Origin: Brachyspira hyodysenteriae ATCC 27164
GTDB lineage: Bacteria; Spirochaetota; Brachyspiria; Brachyspirales; Brachyspiraceae
Assembly (NCBI RefSeq): GCF_001676785.2
Contig: NZ_CP015910.2
Span: 1,550,001 to 1,614,000, forward strand
DNA length: 64,000 nucleotides
Direction: 5' to 3'
Made by a program: the position numbers and the translations under genes. Below are positions 27,754 to 38,325 of the stretch, piece by piece. Below the pieces are notes generated by a model that did no database searches, was not told the origin of the DNA, and saw nothing but the letters and a program-made list of their open reading frames with translations. How positions within the stretch are numbered: position 1 is the stretch's first letter; each line of letters begins with the position of its first letter.

Positions 27754-27770
27754 AAATATCCTCCTAGAAT

Positions 27771-28385
27771 TTATAAATATTCTTCCTTGTATGAAATCTG
27801 CTTAAACATCTTCATCCATTTAGAATACTGTTTTATCATGTCATCTTTATCTATTTTGATGCTCATATTTTTTCTGCTTTGCAAATAACCTTCTGATGTA
27901 TATGTTATCATTTGTATAATGTCTTGCATATTAACATCATCTTTAAATTTAGTTGTATCAATATTTTTAAAATAAGCAGCTATATCAATTTGCTTTTTAT
28001 CTCTATATTTATTTACTATCTCTTTTACATCTTCACTTTCATCAAAATATCCCTGAAGAATAAAATCAAATATAGATTTATACTTCTCCATAATTTCTAA
28101 TTTTTTATAAAAAGAATATTCCATAAGTTCAAAAAAATCTGTTATTTTATAAAAATCTGAATCTGCAACTACGCTTTCTAAATATTCATAAACATAATCA
28201 TAAATATATGCATATAAATTCTTCTTGCTCTTAAAATGATATAAAAGCAAAGATTTTGATATATTAGCATTATTAGAAATATTTTCTAAAATAGCATGCT
28301 TATATTCATGTTTTGCAAACTCATCAATAGAAGCATTGATAATAGCTTCTCTTTTATCTTCTGGTATATTGGCATTTTTACTCAT
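27771..28385 (-). CDS. TetR/AcrR-family transcriptional regulator
   Basis: A 204-residue repressor. The N-terminal helix-turn-helix is clear (REAIINASIDEFAKHEYKHA, then NISKSLLLYHFKSKKNLYAY), and the C-terminal ligand-binding part is divergent. It is the first gene of its operon with the ABC-2 exporter, and a perfect palindromic operator overlaps its promoter's start region, so it should repress itself and the exporter until a ligand binds. Confidence 0.9.
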   Translation of the reverse strand: MSKNANIPEDKREAIINASIDEFAKHEYKHAILENISNNANISKSLLLYHFKSKKNLYAYIYDYVYEYLESVVADSDFYKITDFFELMEYSFYKKLEIMEKYKSIFDFILQGYFDESEDVKEIVNKYRDKKQIDIAAYFKNIDTTKFKDDVNMQDIIQMITYTSEGYLQSRKNMSIKIDKDDMIKQYSKWMKMFKQISYKEEYL

Positions 28386-28416
28386 AATTCACTTAACAAA
28401 TAATAGTCACATACTG

Positions 28417-28435
28417 ACTGACTAAGTTAGTCAGT
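28417..28435. promoter_or_regulatory. Perfect palindromic operator of the TetR regulator
   Basis: ACTGACTAAGTTAGTCAGT is a 19-bp palindrome with 9-bp arms around one central base. It lies directly downstream of the -10 box, over the predicted transcription start. A further ACTG unit at 28413 extends the left side. Confidence 0.8.
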
Positions 28436-28443
28436 ATATTTTT

Positions 28444-28471
28444 ATTATAATACATAATAAAAAATTGTCAA
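28444..28471 (-). promoter_or_regulatory. Promoter of the tetR-ABC exporter operon
   Basis: On the minus strand TTGACA (28466-28471), 16-nt spacer and TATAAT (28444-28449), a consensus promoter. Transcription should begin within the operator palindrome. Confidence 0.75.
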
Positions 28472-28581
28472 TAGAAAATTAAAAACTTTATCATACTGTA
28501 CATACGGATATATAATAAATTAACATGCTAAGGTTTTTTAAATATCAAAAATATTATATATTGCTTATAGTGTAAATATAG

Positions 28582-28587
28582 TATAAT
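28582..28587 (+). promoter_or_regulatory. -10 box of a probable leaderless DUF4416 transcript
   Basis: TATAAT ends 8 nt before the ATG at 28596, with no Shine-Dalgarno sequence between. A start 6-8 nt downstream would fall on or next to the A of ATG. The -35 match upstream is weak. Confidence 0.5.
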
Positions 28588-28595
28588 ATAGTATT

Positions 28596-29153
28596 ATGAG
28601 TAAAGTATTAAAACAATCAAAAGCAGTTCTTGTTGCTGCATTAATGTATAATGATATAAATATATATAATTCAGTATTAAAAAAACTTATAGATAATTTT
28701 GGTAATACTGAAGTTATAAGCGATGAATATTTATTTTCCCATTCTGCTTATTATAGAGAAGAGATGGGAGAATCTTTGAATAAAAGGTTTGTAGTTTTTA
28801 AAGATATGATAGATAGAGATTATATTGCTGATGTAAAAAAAATAACAGACAATATAGAAAAAGAATATTCAGATGAAAATAATAATAGAAAAATCAATAT
28901 AGATCCTGCAATATTAACATTAGAAAATTTTATTCTAGTTACAAATAAAAATTTCACACATAGAATATATTTAAAAGACGGAGTATTTGCTGATTTAACT
29001 CTAATATATAAAAAGAAAAAAGGATATACAGAATTAGAATGGACTTATGCAGATTATTCAAGTAATGAAACTAAAAAGTTTTTAAATAAAATAAGAGAGC
29101 TTTTCTACAATAGACTTATAGAAAGCTCTCCATTTGGTTCTAATTGGAAATAA
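28596..29153 (+). CDS. DUF4416 family protein
   Basis: A 185-residue cytosolic protein that matches the DUF4416 family in length and pattern: an N-terminal VLVAALMYNDINIYNSV strand-helix, the middle FSHSAYYREEMGESLNKRFV, then IDPAILTLENFILVTNK and KDGVFADLTLIYKK. The family is widespread in spirochaetes and some thermophiles and has no proven function. There is no ribosome binding site; the promoter -10 box is so close that the transcript is probably leaderless. It converges with the chemoreceptor gene 4 bp away. Confidence 0.8.
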   Translation: MSKVLKQSKAVLVAALMYNDINIYNSVLKKLIDNFGNTEVISDEYLFSHSAYYREEMGESLNKRFVVFKDMIDRDYIADVKKITDNIEKEYSDENNNRKINIDPAILTLENFILVTNKNFTHRIYLKDGVFADLTLIYKKKKGYTELEWTYADYSSNETKKFLNKIRELFYNRLIESSPFGSNWK

Positions 29154-29157
29154 TATT

Positions 29158-31422
29158 TTAAGAATCTTGTATTCCAGCAATTCTTACAAATTCTTTATCC
29201 CATACACCTATATGCTCTATTAAAAGTTTAGCTAAAAGATCTGAAAAATCAATAGCTACCTGACGCCAATCACTGCTGGATTTAAATGACTTATACTGAT
29301 CATCAATAGCTTTTTCAAATTTTCTATGTTCTTCAAAATGTTCTTTAATCTTATGGTACTTATCTTTATTAGCAACCTGTATTTTCTGCTCTTCAGCAAA
29401 GTGGTATTTAGTATAATTAATAGCACCTTTAAATGCTTCATCAACATCTTCTTTTACACCATTATATAAAGCTGAATGAACTTTATTAGCATATTCTATA
29501 ATTTGAACATGCTGACCATCTATAGTTTTATTATGAGTATAATACTGATCAAGCCACTCTAATTTCTTAGCACCTACTTTAAAGAAAGCCATAGCATTAG
29601 ATAATTCTTCCATTTGTTCTTCAAGTTCTTTAGATGATTCATGCATAGATGAAACCAATGAACTATTTCCTTGAGTTTGAGCATCCATATTAGACATAGC
29701 ATTATTTATACTGTCTATACCGATTAACTGCTCCTTAGTAGTATTAGCCATATCAGCAATAACTCTTGTTGTCTCTTCAATTTTATTTTCTATATCCTCA
29801 AATAAAGTTCTAGACATATTAGCAGAATCTGTTGCCTTTTTTACCTTCTCATTACTTTCTGTAATAAATGAAGTAATGTTATTAACAGAGCTTTGAGTTG
29901 TCTGAGCCAAATTTCTAACCTCAGAGGCAACAACTGCAAATCCTCTTCCCTGCTCTCCTGCTCTGGCTGCCTCTACAGAAGCATTTAAAGCTAGTATATT
30001 AGTTTGGAATGCTATATCTTCAATAAACTTTACTAATCCGCTAATCTTTTGACTATATTCAAATGCCTGACTAGTGTTTTGAGCAGTTTCAGAAATAATA
30101 CTTCCAGCTTCCTCTACAGCATTTCTTGCATTTATCATCATATCATTAATAATAGCTGCATTTTCTGCTGTTTTTTTAATAGTACTTGAAATTTCCTCTG
30201 TTGCTTCTGCTGTCTTTTCCAAATCTGATGCCTGATTCAAAGTTCTAGTAGCTAAATCTTTATTTGAATATGATAGAGAATAAGCTGTTCTTTTAGTTAA
30301 AGCAACATTTGAATTTGCCACATCTATAATATCTCTTATAGATGTTTTCATATTATCAAAACTTTTTATTAATTCACCGATTTCGTCTCTTCTTCCAAAA
30401 TATTTATTATTTACCTCAAAAGTTAAATCTCCTTTAGATATTAAATTAGCCAATCTTAAAGCCTCTTTAAGAGGAGATGTTAATCTTCTCGTAAATCCTA
30501 CGATAATGATTGTTACAATAACTATTATGGCTATTCCAAATAATATTGAGAATATAATAGTTCTTCCCAATGAAGAATATAACTCTTTTTCTAACATGGT
30601 TATTATAATATACCAATCTGTATTATCTACATTGTAATATGACATTAAATATTTTTGCTTATCCATATCATCCTTATAATGCATTATACCATTTTTATTT
30701 TTAAAAACTTCATCATAAGGAATATTATTTCCTGCGGTAGTTAAAATTTTAGTACTATCATTATGAGCCAATATTTTTTTATTGCCGTCTATTATAGATA
30801 TTCTTCCAGTTTCTCCTATTTTCACATTTAGAATATATCCATTAATTAAATCTCCCCAATCTACGTTTCCAGATAATACTCCTATAACTTTTCCTGTATT
30901 ATCTTTTATTCCAGCCCATACTCTATATGTAGGATTTCCTGTGGCAACTGATTTACTTACGCTAGCCTCACCTCCGGAATTATATCCTCCGGCAACAAAC
31001 TTTTTCCAACCATCATCATTTCTATCCATAGTTACATTATTAAGAATTCCATTTTCAGAATCTATTATGGCATTTCCATTTAAATCTAACAATATAAAAT
31101 TAATAAATGATCTTTTAGAATTTTTAAAATATTTTAAAGCTTCCTCAGCGCTGAGTTTTAAAGTTTCATCTTGAGTATTAAGTAAAAAATTTATTAATAT
31201 ATCAGAAGTAACAAAATTAGCCATAGAAGAATGATTATCTTCCAGCCAAAGATTGATCAAATTTTTATAAGAAACTGATGTGGACTCAAATCCGCTCTCA
31301 ACAGCATCATCTATAGCTTTTGTACTAAAAAACAATGCAACACCAACACTAAGTAATATAGATAAAACTATAGCTGTTACAAACAACACAGGTATTTTGA
31401 ATCTTAAACTATATATTTTCAT
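29158..31422 (-). CDS. Methyl-accepting chemotaxis protein with C-terminal hemerythrin domain (1)
   Basis: A 754-residue chemoreceptor. Membrane segments near residues 8-30 and 285-310 bound a dCache-like sensor; HAMP and signalling helices follow, with the conserved tip [19 protein letters not shown] and [13 protein letters not shown]. The last ~135 residues form a bacteriohemerythrin: IDGQH, YHFAEEQ (His and Glu), HFEEH and HIGVWDKEF supply the His/Glu/Asp set that binds a di-iron centre. Such a domain at the cytoplasmic end can sense oxygen, as in DcrH of Desulfovibrio. A paralogue with the same layout lies immediately upstream. GGGAG precedes the ATG. Confidence 0.93.
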   Translation of the reverse strand: MKIYSLRFKIPVLFVTAIVLSILLSVGVALFFSTKAIDDAVESGFESTSVSYKNLINLWLEDNHSSMANFVTSDILINFLLNTQDETLKLSAEEALKYFKNSKRSFINFILLDLNGNAIIDSENGILNNVTMDRNDDGWKKFVAGGYNSGGEASVSKSVATGNPTYRVWAGIKDNTGKVIGVLSGNVDWGDLINGYILNVKIGETGRISIIDGNKKILAHNDSTKILTTAGNNIPYDEVFKNKNGIMHYKDDMDKQKYLMSYYNVDNTDWYIIITMLEKELYSSLGRTIIFSILFGIAIIVIVTIIIVGFTRRLTSPLKEALRLANLISKGDLTFEVNNKYFGRRDEIGELIKSFDNMKTSIRDIIDVANSNVALTKRTAYSLSYSNKDLATRTLNQASDLEKTAEATEEISSTIKKTAENAAIINDMMINARNAVEEAGSIISETAQNTSQAFEYSQKISGLVKFIEDIAFQTNILALNASVEAARAGEQGRGFAVVASEVRNLAQTTQSSVNNITSFITESNEKVKKATDSANMSRTLFEDIENKIEETTRVIADMANTTKEQLIGIDSINNAMSNMDAQTQGNSSLVSSMHESSKELEEQMEELSNAMAFFKVGAKKLEWLDQYYTHNKTIDGQHVQIIEYANKVHSALYNGVKEDVDEAFKGAINYTKYHFAEEQKIQVANKDKYHKIKEHFEEHRKFEKAIDDQYKSFKSSSDWRQVAIDFSDLLAKLLIEHIGVWDKEFVRIAGIQDS

Positions 31423-31644
31423 ACTTTCTCCCGAAGTAGATTATTAATTTTAATGTACAAATAAAATAATAACACTTATAAAAATAATTTCAACATAAAA
31501 CATTTTTCTTATAAGTATTAATTATTAATAAGTATATAATATTACATTTCCTTTAATTAATTATATAATTAAAAGATAATAAAAGTTTTTTATATTACAA
31601 AATATTTTTATTAATAATATCGTATATAATATAAAATTTTATTA

Positions 31645-33879
31645 CTATATTCCAACCATTTTTACAAATTCTTTATCCCAAACCCCAATATGCTGAATAA
31701 GCCACTTACTCAAGATATTTGCCATATCCAAAGCCGTATTTTTCCAGTCATTTGAAGTATTTAGTTCATCTATTTTTTTAGCTACTAAATTTTCAAAACT
31801 TCTATGCTGTTCAAAATGTTCTTTTATTTTTTTATATCTATCTGCATTTTCTTTTTGTAGTTTCTCTTCATCTGAAAAATGATATTTTGTATAATCCAAT
31901 GTCATATTAAATACATTTTTTACTCTTTCAACATCTTCTTCATATATAGCAGAATATATATCATTAATAAAATTTAATAATTTTTTATGCTGTTCATCTA
32001 TATGTTCATTATTAGTATTGTAATTTTCAGACCAATCCAAATGATGAACACCTGTTTTAAAGAAACTTATAGCACTAAAGAAATTATTAGTTTGCTTTTC
32101 CAATTCTGAAGAAGAATTTTTCATAAGCTCAACTAAATCGGCATTATCTTTAGTTTTGGCATCTATACTAAGCATAGAATTATTAATTTTAGAAACATCT
32201 TCCTGCTGTTTATTAATCTTTACAACTACATCTTTCATTATATTTGTAGTATTTTCTATTTTTTTCTCTATCTCAACAAATAATTTTTGAGACATATTAG
32301 CAGAATCAGTAGCTTTCTTAATTTTATCATTACTATCTTCTATTAAGGAAGTAATATTCTTAGCTGACTCTGATGTATTCAATGCCAAATTTCTAACCTC
32401 AGAAGCAACAACCGCAAATCCTCTGCCCTGCTCTCCTGCTCTTGCCGCCTCTACTGAAGCATTCAAAGCCAATATATTAGTTTGAAATGCAATATCCTCA
32501 ATAATCTTTATTATATCACCTATCTTCTTACTCGATTCAAAAACAAGTTCAGTATTTTTAGCAGTATCAAATATTATAGAACCTGCATTATTTATTTCAT
32601 TTCTAGCATCTATCATACCGTCACTCATAGATTTCATATCATTAGTTGATTCATCTATAGAGAGAGAAATATTTTTCATAAATGATGTTGTAGCATTTAT
32701 ATCGGAGACTTGAGATATAGTTCTCTCTGACAAGTCTTTATTTGAATAATATAAACTATAAGCTGTTCTTTTTGTTTGAGATATATTTGAATTTACAACT
32801 TTAATGATATCTTTTATAACTTTTTTCATCTTATTAAAGCTATTTAAAATATCCCCTATTTCATCTTTTCTATTCAAATGCTTTTTAGATATTACAGTAG
32901 TTAAATCTCCATTTGCAATATTATCTGCTTCTTTAACAATCTCTTTAATAGGAGATGTTATATATTTTGAAAATATCCAAATCATAATAATAGATAAAAT
33001 AATCAAAACGACGGCTATGTATATAGGATGTCTTAACATATTATTTACAGGATTATAAAGTTCGCTTTCAGCTATAGTGGCAACTATATACCAATGAGAA
33101 TATATTATAGGACTGAAATACATCATATAAAGTTTATCATCAGTATCTTTATAATGCTTAATAGATTTTTTTAATACAGTCATATCATCAAGAGCTTTAA
33201 AATCTTTCAAGCTATTTAGAATTTTATTTTTATCTTTATGAGCAATGATATTCTTATCCTCATCAACTATCATTATATTTCCTGTATTTCCTATTTTAGC
33301 AAATGAAATACAATGCTTTATAAAATCTGACCAATCTATATGAGATGATAAAACTCCTATAACATTTCCATTATTATCTTTAATATCAGCATACATTTTA
33401 TAAACGATATCGCCTGTTATTGAAGATTTAACAATTCCCATTTTTGCTGTATTATTTTTGTATAAAGTAAAATCTGAATCATAACCATTATTATAGTTGA
33501 TCAAAGAATCATTTTCCGAATCAAGAAGAACTTTACCTTCTCTATTTAAAATTGTAAAATGCAATGATGCATTCCTATAATTTTTAAATCCTATTAAAGT
33601 ATTGCTTGCCAACTGAGCATTATCTTCATTAACAGATAACAAATAATTGACTATACTTTGATTAGTTGCAAAGCTTTCAATTATTGATTTTTGATGTTCT
33701 ATCCATAGATTAGCTGTACCCTCATAGGCAGCAGCAGTAGTTTCAAATCCATTTTGAGCCGCTATATCAACAGACTTCAATGATATTAAAAACATTATAA
33801 CTGTTATCACAAATATTGATAATGTAATAGAAAGTCCCATAATAAGCGGTATTTTAAATGTCAAACTATTAAGTTTCAT
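31645..33879 (-). CDS. Methyl-accepting chemotaxis protein with C-terminal hemerythrin domain (2)
   Basis: A 744-residue paralogue of the neighbouring receptor, with the same order of parts: two membrane segments around a Cache-type sensor, HAMP, signalling helices with the invariant tip, and a C-terminal hemerythrin domain with [18 protein letters not shown] and HIGVWDKEF. Sensor sequences of the two differ much more than their signalling and hemerythrin parts, so they probably recognise different external ligands but share the same internal oxygen or redox input. It is separated from the downstream paralogue by 222 bp, so each may have its own promoter. Confidence 0.93.
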   Translation of the reverse strand: MKLNSLTFKIPLIMGLSITLSIFVITVIMFLISLKSVDIAAQNGFETTAAAYEGTANLWIEHQKSIIESFATNQSIVNYLLSVNEDNAQLASNTLIGFKNYRNASLHFTILNREGKVLLDSENDSLINYNNGYDSDFTLYKNNTAKMGIVKSSITGDIVYKMYADIKDNNGNVIGVLSSHIDWSDFIKHCISFAKIGNTGNIMIVDEDKNIIAHKDKNKILNSLKDFKALDDMTVLKKSIKHYKDTDDKLYMMYFSPIIYSHWYIVATIAESELYNPVNNMLRHPIYIAVVLIILSIIMIWIFSKYITSPIKEIVKEADNIANGDLTTVISKKHLNRKDEIGDILNSFNKMKKVIKDIIKVVNSNISQTKRTAYSLYYSNKDLSERTISQVSDINATTSFMKNISLSIDESTNDMKSMSDGMIDARNEINNAGSIIFDTAKNTELVFESSKKIGDIIKIIEDIAFQTNILALNASVEAARAGEQGRGFAVVASEVRNLALNTSESAKNITSLIEDSNDKIKKATDSANMSQKLFVEIEKKIENTTNIMKDVVVKINKQQEDVSKINNSMLSIDAKTKDNADLVELMKNSSSELEKQTNNFFSAISFFKTGVHHLDWSENYNTNNEHIDEQHKKLLNFINDIYSAIYEEDVERVKNVFNMTLDYTKYHFSDEEKLQKENADRYKKIKEHFEQHRSFENLVAKKIDELNTSNDWKNTALDMANILSKWLIQHIGVWDKEFVKMVGI

Positions 33880-33946
33880 TTTGTAACCCTTATTATAAAA
33901 TTTGAACTACATTCTACCATAATTGTAAAATAAAATCAAATTAGTA

Positions 33947-34750
33947 CTATTTTAATAGGTTTAAAGCATCCTTAGGTAAATTATTAGAATGTACAAGCAT
34001 AGCTAAAGCAGATTGAGATTTTATTGAACTTATAGCCTCATAAATAGAAGCCTCGGCTACATCTCTATCCATTTTTTTACTGCCATAAGCAATAGTATTT
34101 TCATAAGAATTCATAAGCCCCTGAATATATGTATTAAACCTATTTTTATAAGCTCCTAAATCGGCTCTTTGTTTAATAACATATTCAATAGCATTATCTA
34201 TCATTCCTATAGTTCTATTTGCTTTACTTACAGAAGATACAGAAATATAACTATTAAATTCATTTTTTAATTTTAAAGAACTTGCTGTCATTGTAGCAAC
34301 ATAAATTCTTTTTCTCTGATCTCTGCTTGGACCTATATGAATCCACATACTTGCAGAAGCATTAACTGTATTTGAAAATCTTCCTGTCAATATATTTAAA
34401 GTATTGAATTGTGCCTGACTTGCTACCCTATCTATTTCATCTATTAAACTTGATACCTCTGCTTGAATATATGATCTGTCAGAATTATTATATATTCCAT
34501 TTGCAGATTTTACTGCTAATTCTCTAATACGCTGCAATATATCTATTGTTTCTCCTAGATATCCATCGGCTGTTTGTATAAATGATATTCCGTCTTGAGT
34601 ATTTTTTTCTGCACGAAGCATATATCTTCCTTGTACTAAAGGACCTTTCTCGCTTGCAAATAAACTAGGAAATTTTTTCTTATGTTCAGTAGAATTAACT
34701 TTTAAATATCTGTTCGCCCTAATCGCATTGACATTATTTGTTATTATCAT
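33947..34750 (-). CDS. Divergent flagellin (FlaB-like)
   Basis: A 267-residue periplasmic-flagellum filament homologue. The FlaB core is clear in the middle (DGISFIQTADGYLGETIDIL, RIRELAVKSANGIY, ASQAQFNTLNILTGRF, ASMWIHIG, KQRADLGAYKNRF). The N-terminal segment after MIITNNVNAIRANRYLK is unusual: the SSGLRINRAGDDASGLA stretch shared by ordinary FlaB proteins is replaced by KFPSLFASEKGPLVQGRY. The C-terminal helix is also altered. It could be a minor or specialised filament subunit. A sigma-28-like -10 element lies upstream, and GGGG precedes the ATG. Confidence 0.85.
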   Translation of the reverse strand: MIITNNVNAIRANRYLKVNSTEHKKKFPSLFASEKGPLVQGRYMLRAEKNTQDGISFIQTADGYLGETIDILQRIRELAVKSANGIYNNSDRSYIQAEVSSLIDEIDRVASQAQFNTLNILTGRFSNTVNASASMWIHIGPSRDQRKRIYVATMTASSLKLKNEFNSYISVSSVSKANRTIGMIDNAIEYVIKQRADLGAYKNRFNTYIQGLMNSYENTIAYGSKKMDRDVAEASIYEAISSIKSQSALAMLVHSNNLPKDALNLLK

Positions 34751-34792
34751 AAAAACCCCAACTATTTTATAAATGTAATAATATTTACTACA

Positions 34793-34800
34793 TTATCGGT
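34793..34800 (-). promoter_or_regulatory. Possible sigma-28 (FliA) -10 element before the flagellin gene
   Basis: ACCGATAA on the minus strand matches 7 of 8 bases of the FliA -10 consensus GCCGATAA and lies about 43 bp before the ATG. No good TAAA -35 box is seen at the usual 15-nt distance, so the call is tentative. Confidence 0.45.
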
Positions 34801-34970
34801 ATTAATTAAAAATGCAAAAATAACATTTTTATTAGATAATTTTATATCTACTTGAACAAATAAGAAATATGAAAATAAAATAAATTTATAAACTAATATA
34901 TTTTTATGAAATTAATATTTTTATGTTTATAATATTGTAAGATTATAAAAAATAAATTATTATTGATAAA

Positions 34971-36095
34971 ATGAATAATATAAAAAAATTAGCTATACTT
35001 CATCCTACTTTCGGATATAACGGCGGTGCTGAAAATGTAATACTTGCATTCTCAAAATACTGTCATAGTTTAAATATAGAAATAACTATTTATACTTATA
35101 GATTAAGAGATGATGTACCAAATTATATAAAACAGATAAAAACAGATATAAAATTAAATCCTTTTACATTTAATAAAACTGCCAAATTTCTAATAAATGA
35201 ATTAATAAATTATGATGCCGTTTTAATACATAATTTTCCAGCAACTATATTCTTTGGACTTGCTTCAAAGTATGCTCAGAGGAACAATATTAAACTTCCT
35301 AAAAGCTTTTGGTATTGCCATGAACCTAGTGTGAGGCTTTATGGGCATGATGATGAAAGCTATAAAAAACTTCAAAAGACTTGGGATATAATTGCAAGAT
35401 ATACAATGTACTTAGACAGATTAGGTGTAGGCAAAATAGATTATATAATGTCAAATAGTATAAGAACTAAAGAAGCAGTAAAAAGAGTTTATAACAGAGA
35501 AGCTGAAGTTATATACCCATGCATAACTGATACAGAAAATATTATACCTATTAATGAAGGAAAGCATTTTGTATATGTGGGAAGAATTGAAAAATCTAAA
35601 AATTTGGAAAATGCTATTATAGCTTTTAAATCATTTATTGAAAAGATAGAAGATAAAGAATTAAAATTTATAATAGCTGGAAAAGGCAGACATGAAAATA
35701 ATTTAAAAAAACTCACAGAAAAATTAAATATGAATAATAATATTATATTCAAAGGTTTTGTAAGTGATGAAGAAAAAAAAGAATTATTAAATAAAAGTTA
35801 TGCCTTAGTAATGCCTGCTATAAATGAACCATTTGGACTCACCGTAATAGAAGCATTATACTCTTCATGCATATCCATAATATCCAATAAATCAGGAGTA
35901 TATGAAGTAGTTAAAGATTTATCTATCAGCTGCAATATGGAAAATACAGATGAAATAGTAAATTCTATGTCATTAGCATACAAAGATAAAAATATAAAAA
36001 ATGAGATTATAAACTCATCAAAAACTATATTAGATATCTTTACAGTACCATCATATAGTGAAAATGTGATAAAATATATAGTAAATCACTTGTAA
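34971..36095 (+). CDS. Glycosyltransferase family 4
   Basis: A 374-residue GT-B enzyme. The N-terminal domain starts LAILHPTFGYNGGAENVIL; the C-terminal donor-binding domain has FVYVGRIEKSKNLENAI, FIIAGKGRHENNL and the EX7E motif in EPFGLTVIEAL. Such enzymes add sugars from nucleotide-sugar donors to lipids or polysaccharides. No other sugar-polymer genes adjoin it, so its acceptor is unknown. The Shine-Dalgarno sequence is weak. Confidence 0.9.
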   Translation: MNNIKKLAILHPTFGYNGGAENVILAFSKYCHSLNIEITIYTYRLRDDVPNYIKQIKTDIKLNPFTFNKTAKFLINELINYDAVLIHNFPATIFFGLASKYAQRNNIKLPKSFWYCHEPSVRLYGHDDESYKKLQKTWDIIARYTMYLDRLGVGKIDYIMSNSIRTKEAVKRVYNREAEVIYPCITDTENIIPINEGKHFVYVGRIEKSKNLENAIIAFKSFIEKIEDKELKFIIAGKGRHENNLKKLTEKLNMNNNIIFKGFVSDEEKKELLNKSYALVMPAINEPFGLTVIEALYSSCISIISNKSGVYEVVKDLSISCNMENTDEIVNSMSLAYKDKNIKNEIINSSKTILDIFTVPSYSENVIKYIVNHL

Positions 36096-36175
36096 TATTT
36101 CTAATATGTATTATAGTTATAATTGACTATGTACCATTTTATAGTTAAATAGTTAGAATTTATTATGGAGAGATT

Positions 36176-38053
36176 ATGAAAAATTATACATCTATACCTA
36201 GTTCATTTTTTGAAACAGTGCAGAAAATGCCTCAAAGCCCTGCCTATAGATATAGAGATAATAACGAAGAAAAAGTTACAATTACATATAAAAAACTTTA
36301 TGATAAAGTAAATGCTATAGCTAAAGCATTCGATGTTAAAGGATTATCAAAAAAGCATGTTGCAATATTTTCAGAAAATAGAATAGAATGGTTTATATCT
36401 GATATGGCACTTTTAGCATTGGGTTCTGCTGATGTTCCAAGAGGTATAGACTCTACATCTGATGAATTAAATTATATAATAGAACATAGTGAATCTGAAG
36501 CTGTTCTAGTAGAAAATGAATATGTTTTTAAAAAGATAGAAAAACATCATAAAGATTTATCATTAATAGTTTTTCTTGATAGTTCTAAACATGATCCTGA
36601 TAACAATATTTATTCTTTTGAAAAGTTTTTAGAACTTGGTGAAGAAAGTTTAAATGGCGATGAAGAGTTTGCTATAAAAAAAGCATCAAAATTAACTAAT
36701 GAAAGTATAGCAACTATAATATACACTTCCGGAACTACAGGAAAGCCAAAAGGTGTTATACTTACACATGGAAACATACTTCATAATGTAAGAGTTCTTC
36801 CGGATATAATAAAATTACATCCTGGAGAAAAACTTCTTACTATACTTCCTATTTGGCATATATATGAAAGAACAATATCTTATGTAACAGCCGTAACAGG
36901 TTGTTTTACAGCCATCACAAATAAAAGATATTTAAAAAATGACTTTACAGAAGAAAAGCCTGATATATTTATTTCTGTACCAGCAATATGGGTTAATATA
37001 TATAATACAGTAATGAAAAATATAGATAGAAAAAGTGCATTCGCTAGAAATCTTGCAAAATTCTTTATAAAAAGATCTATAAAATATATAAGAAGCCTAA
37101 GATTTCAAAATGACTTAATTTATTTATTAGGCGATGAAAATAAAAATGATAAAAAGGCAGAATACAGCATAGGTATGTTTGACCCTATTTATCATAAAAT
37201 GGCAACAAAAATGGTATACAGTAAAATAAAAGAATTAACGGGCGGTAAAATGCGTCTTACTATATCAGGAGGCGGAGCTTTACCTATGTACATAGAAGAT
37301 TTTATTGAGGCTGTAGGAATAAATTTAATTGTTGGTTGGGGTATAACAGAAACTTCTCCGGTTGTTACATTGAGATCACCTTATAAAAATTATAGAGGTA
37401 CTTGCGGTACTCCGATTCCAGAAGTAAAAATTGAAGTTAGAGATAAAGAAGGAAATATTTGTAAAGACGGAGTTATGGGAGTATGCTATATAAAAGGTCC
37501 GAATATTTTCAAAGAATATTACAAAGATCCTGAATTAACTAAACAGGCAAAAATTGACGGTTTTTTCAATTCAGGAGATTTAGGAACATATACTCAGCAA
37601 GGTGAAATAGTTTTAACAGGAAGAGCAAAGGAAACTATAGTTCTTCTTACAGGTGAAAATGTAGAGCCTCAGCCTATAGAGAATAAAGCATTGGAATCTC
37701 CTTATATTTCTCAAATTATGCTTGTAGGACAGGATAAAGCTTCAACAGGTGCAATTATAGTAATAAATAAAGAAAACATAAAAGAACATTTTGATAAGCA
37801 AAAAATTCATTATGATGAAAATACTCTTGCATCTTCAAAAGACGTTTATAAATTAATGAGAGAAGAGCTGGATAATTTAATTAACTATAGAAACGGATTC
37901 AGACCTTATGAGGCTATAGCAAAAATGATAATAACAGATGAAGAGTTTACAATAGAAAATGGGCTTTTAACTCAGTCCTTGAAAATAAAAAGAGCAAATG
38001 TTATGGAAGCATATAAAGATAAAATAGATGCTTTATATGATAAAGTAAAATAA
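36176..38053 (+). CDS. Long-chain acyl-CoA synthetase (AMP-forming)
   Basis: A 625-residue ANL-superfamily ligase that activates fatty acids to acyl-CoA via acyl-AMP. Visible motifs are the P-loop TIIYTSGTTGKPKGVILTHG, GWGITETSPVV for adenine binding, FNSGDLGTYTQQGEIVLTGR in the hinge region and the late LTQSLKIKRANV with the catalytic lysine. The length and motifs fit FadD/long-chain ligases found in spirochaetes. GGAGAG precedes the ATG. It may activate host fatty acids for phospholipid synthesis. Confidence 0.9.
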   Translation: MKNYTSIPSSFFETVQKMPQSPAYRYRDNNEEKVTITYKKLYDKVNAIAKAFDVKGLSKKHVAIFSENRIEWFISDMALLALGSADVPRGIDSTSDELNYIIEHSESEAVLVENEYVFKKIEKHHKDLSLIVFLDSSKHDPDNNIYSFEKFLELGEESLNGDEEFAIKKASKLTNESIATIIYTSGTTGKPKGVILTHGNILHNVRVLPDIIKLHPGEKLLTILPIWHIYERTISYVTAVTGCFTAITNKRYLKNDFTEEKPDIFISVPAIWVNIYNTVMKNIDRKSAFARNLAKFFIKRSIKYIRSLRFQNDLIYLLGDENKNDKKAEYSIGMFDPIYHKMATKMVYSKIKELTGGKMRLTISGGGALPMYIEDFIEAVGINLIVGWGITETSPVVTLRSPYKNYRGTCGTPIPEVKIEVRDKEGNICKDGVMGVCYIKGPNIFKEYYKDPELTKQAKIDGFFNSGDLGTYTQQGEIVLTGRAKETIVLLTGENVEPQPIENKALESPYISQIMLVGQDKASTGAIIVINKENIKEHFDKQKIHYDENTLASSKDVYKLMREELDNLINYRNGFRPYEAIAKMIITDEEFTIENGLLTQSLKIKRANVMEAYKDKIDALYDKVK

Positions 38054-38059
38054 TTCCTA

Positions 38060-38241
38060 ATATATCCATAAACAATTATATTTTTATTTTGATATATGGG
38101 GCCTTGCCACCGTTGTGTATTCCCACTTCTTTTGCCGACGCTATGCGTGCCTACAGCAGGCGTGCAGCGGGAAAAAGAACAACAAAAAAATTTACAAAGT
38201 TAAAAATTTATTTTTTTATAAAATATAGTTGTTATGTATGT
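38060..38241 (+). repeat. Intergenic palindromic element, copy C (internally deleted)
   Basis: Starts 7 bp after the acyl-CoA synthetase stop codon. The left end (AACAATTATATTTTTATTTT) matches the far end of copy B read in reverse, followed by GGGGCCTTGCC and CCCACTTCTTTTG. The right part, AGCGGGAAAAAGAACAAC and AAAGTTAAAAATTT, matches copy A. The central core with TTACATGTAA is missing. A GC-rich stretch (GCGTGCCTACAGCAGGCGTGC) is private to this copy and forms its own hairpin. Confidence 0.65.
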
Positions 38242-38325
38242 TTATAATTTTTGTACTCTCTATACAAATATTTAAAAAAATTATTTTTAATATATAATTA
38301 AAATAAAAATTTAGGAAAGTAAATA

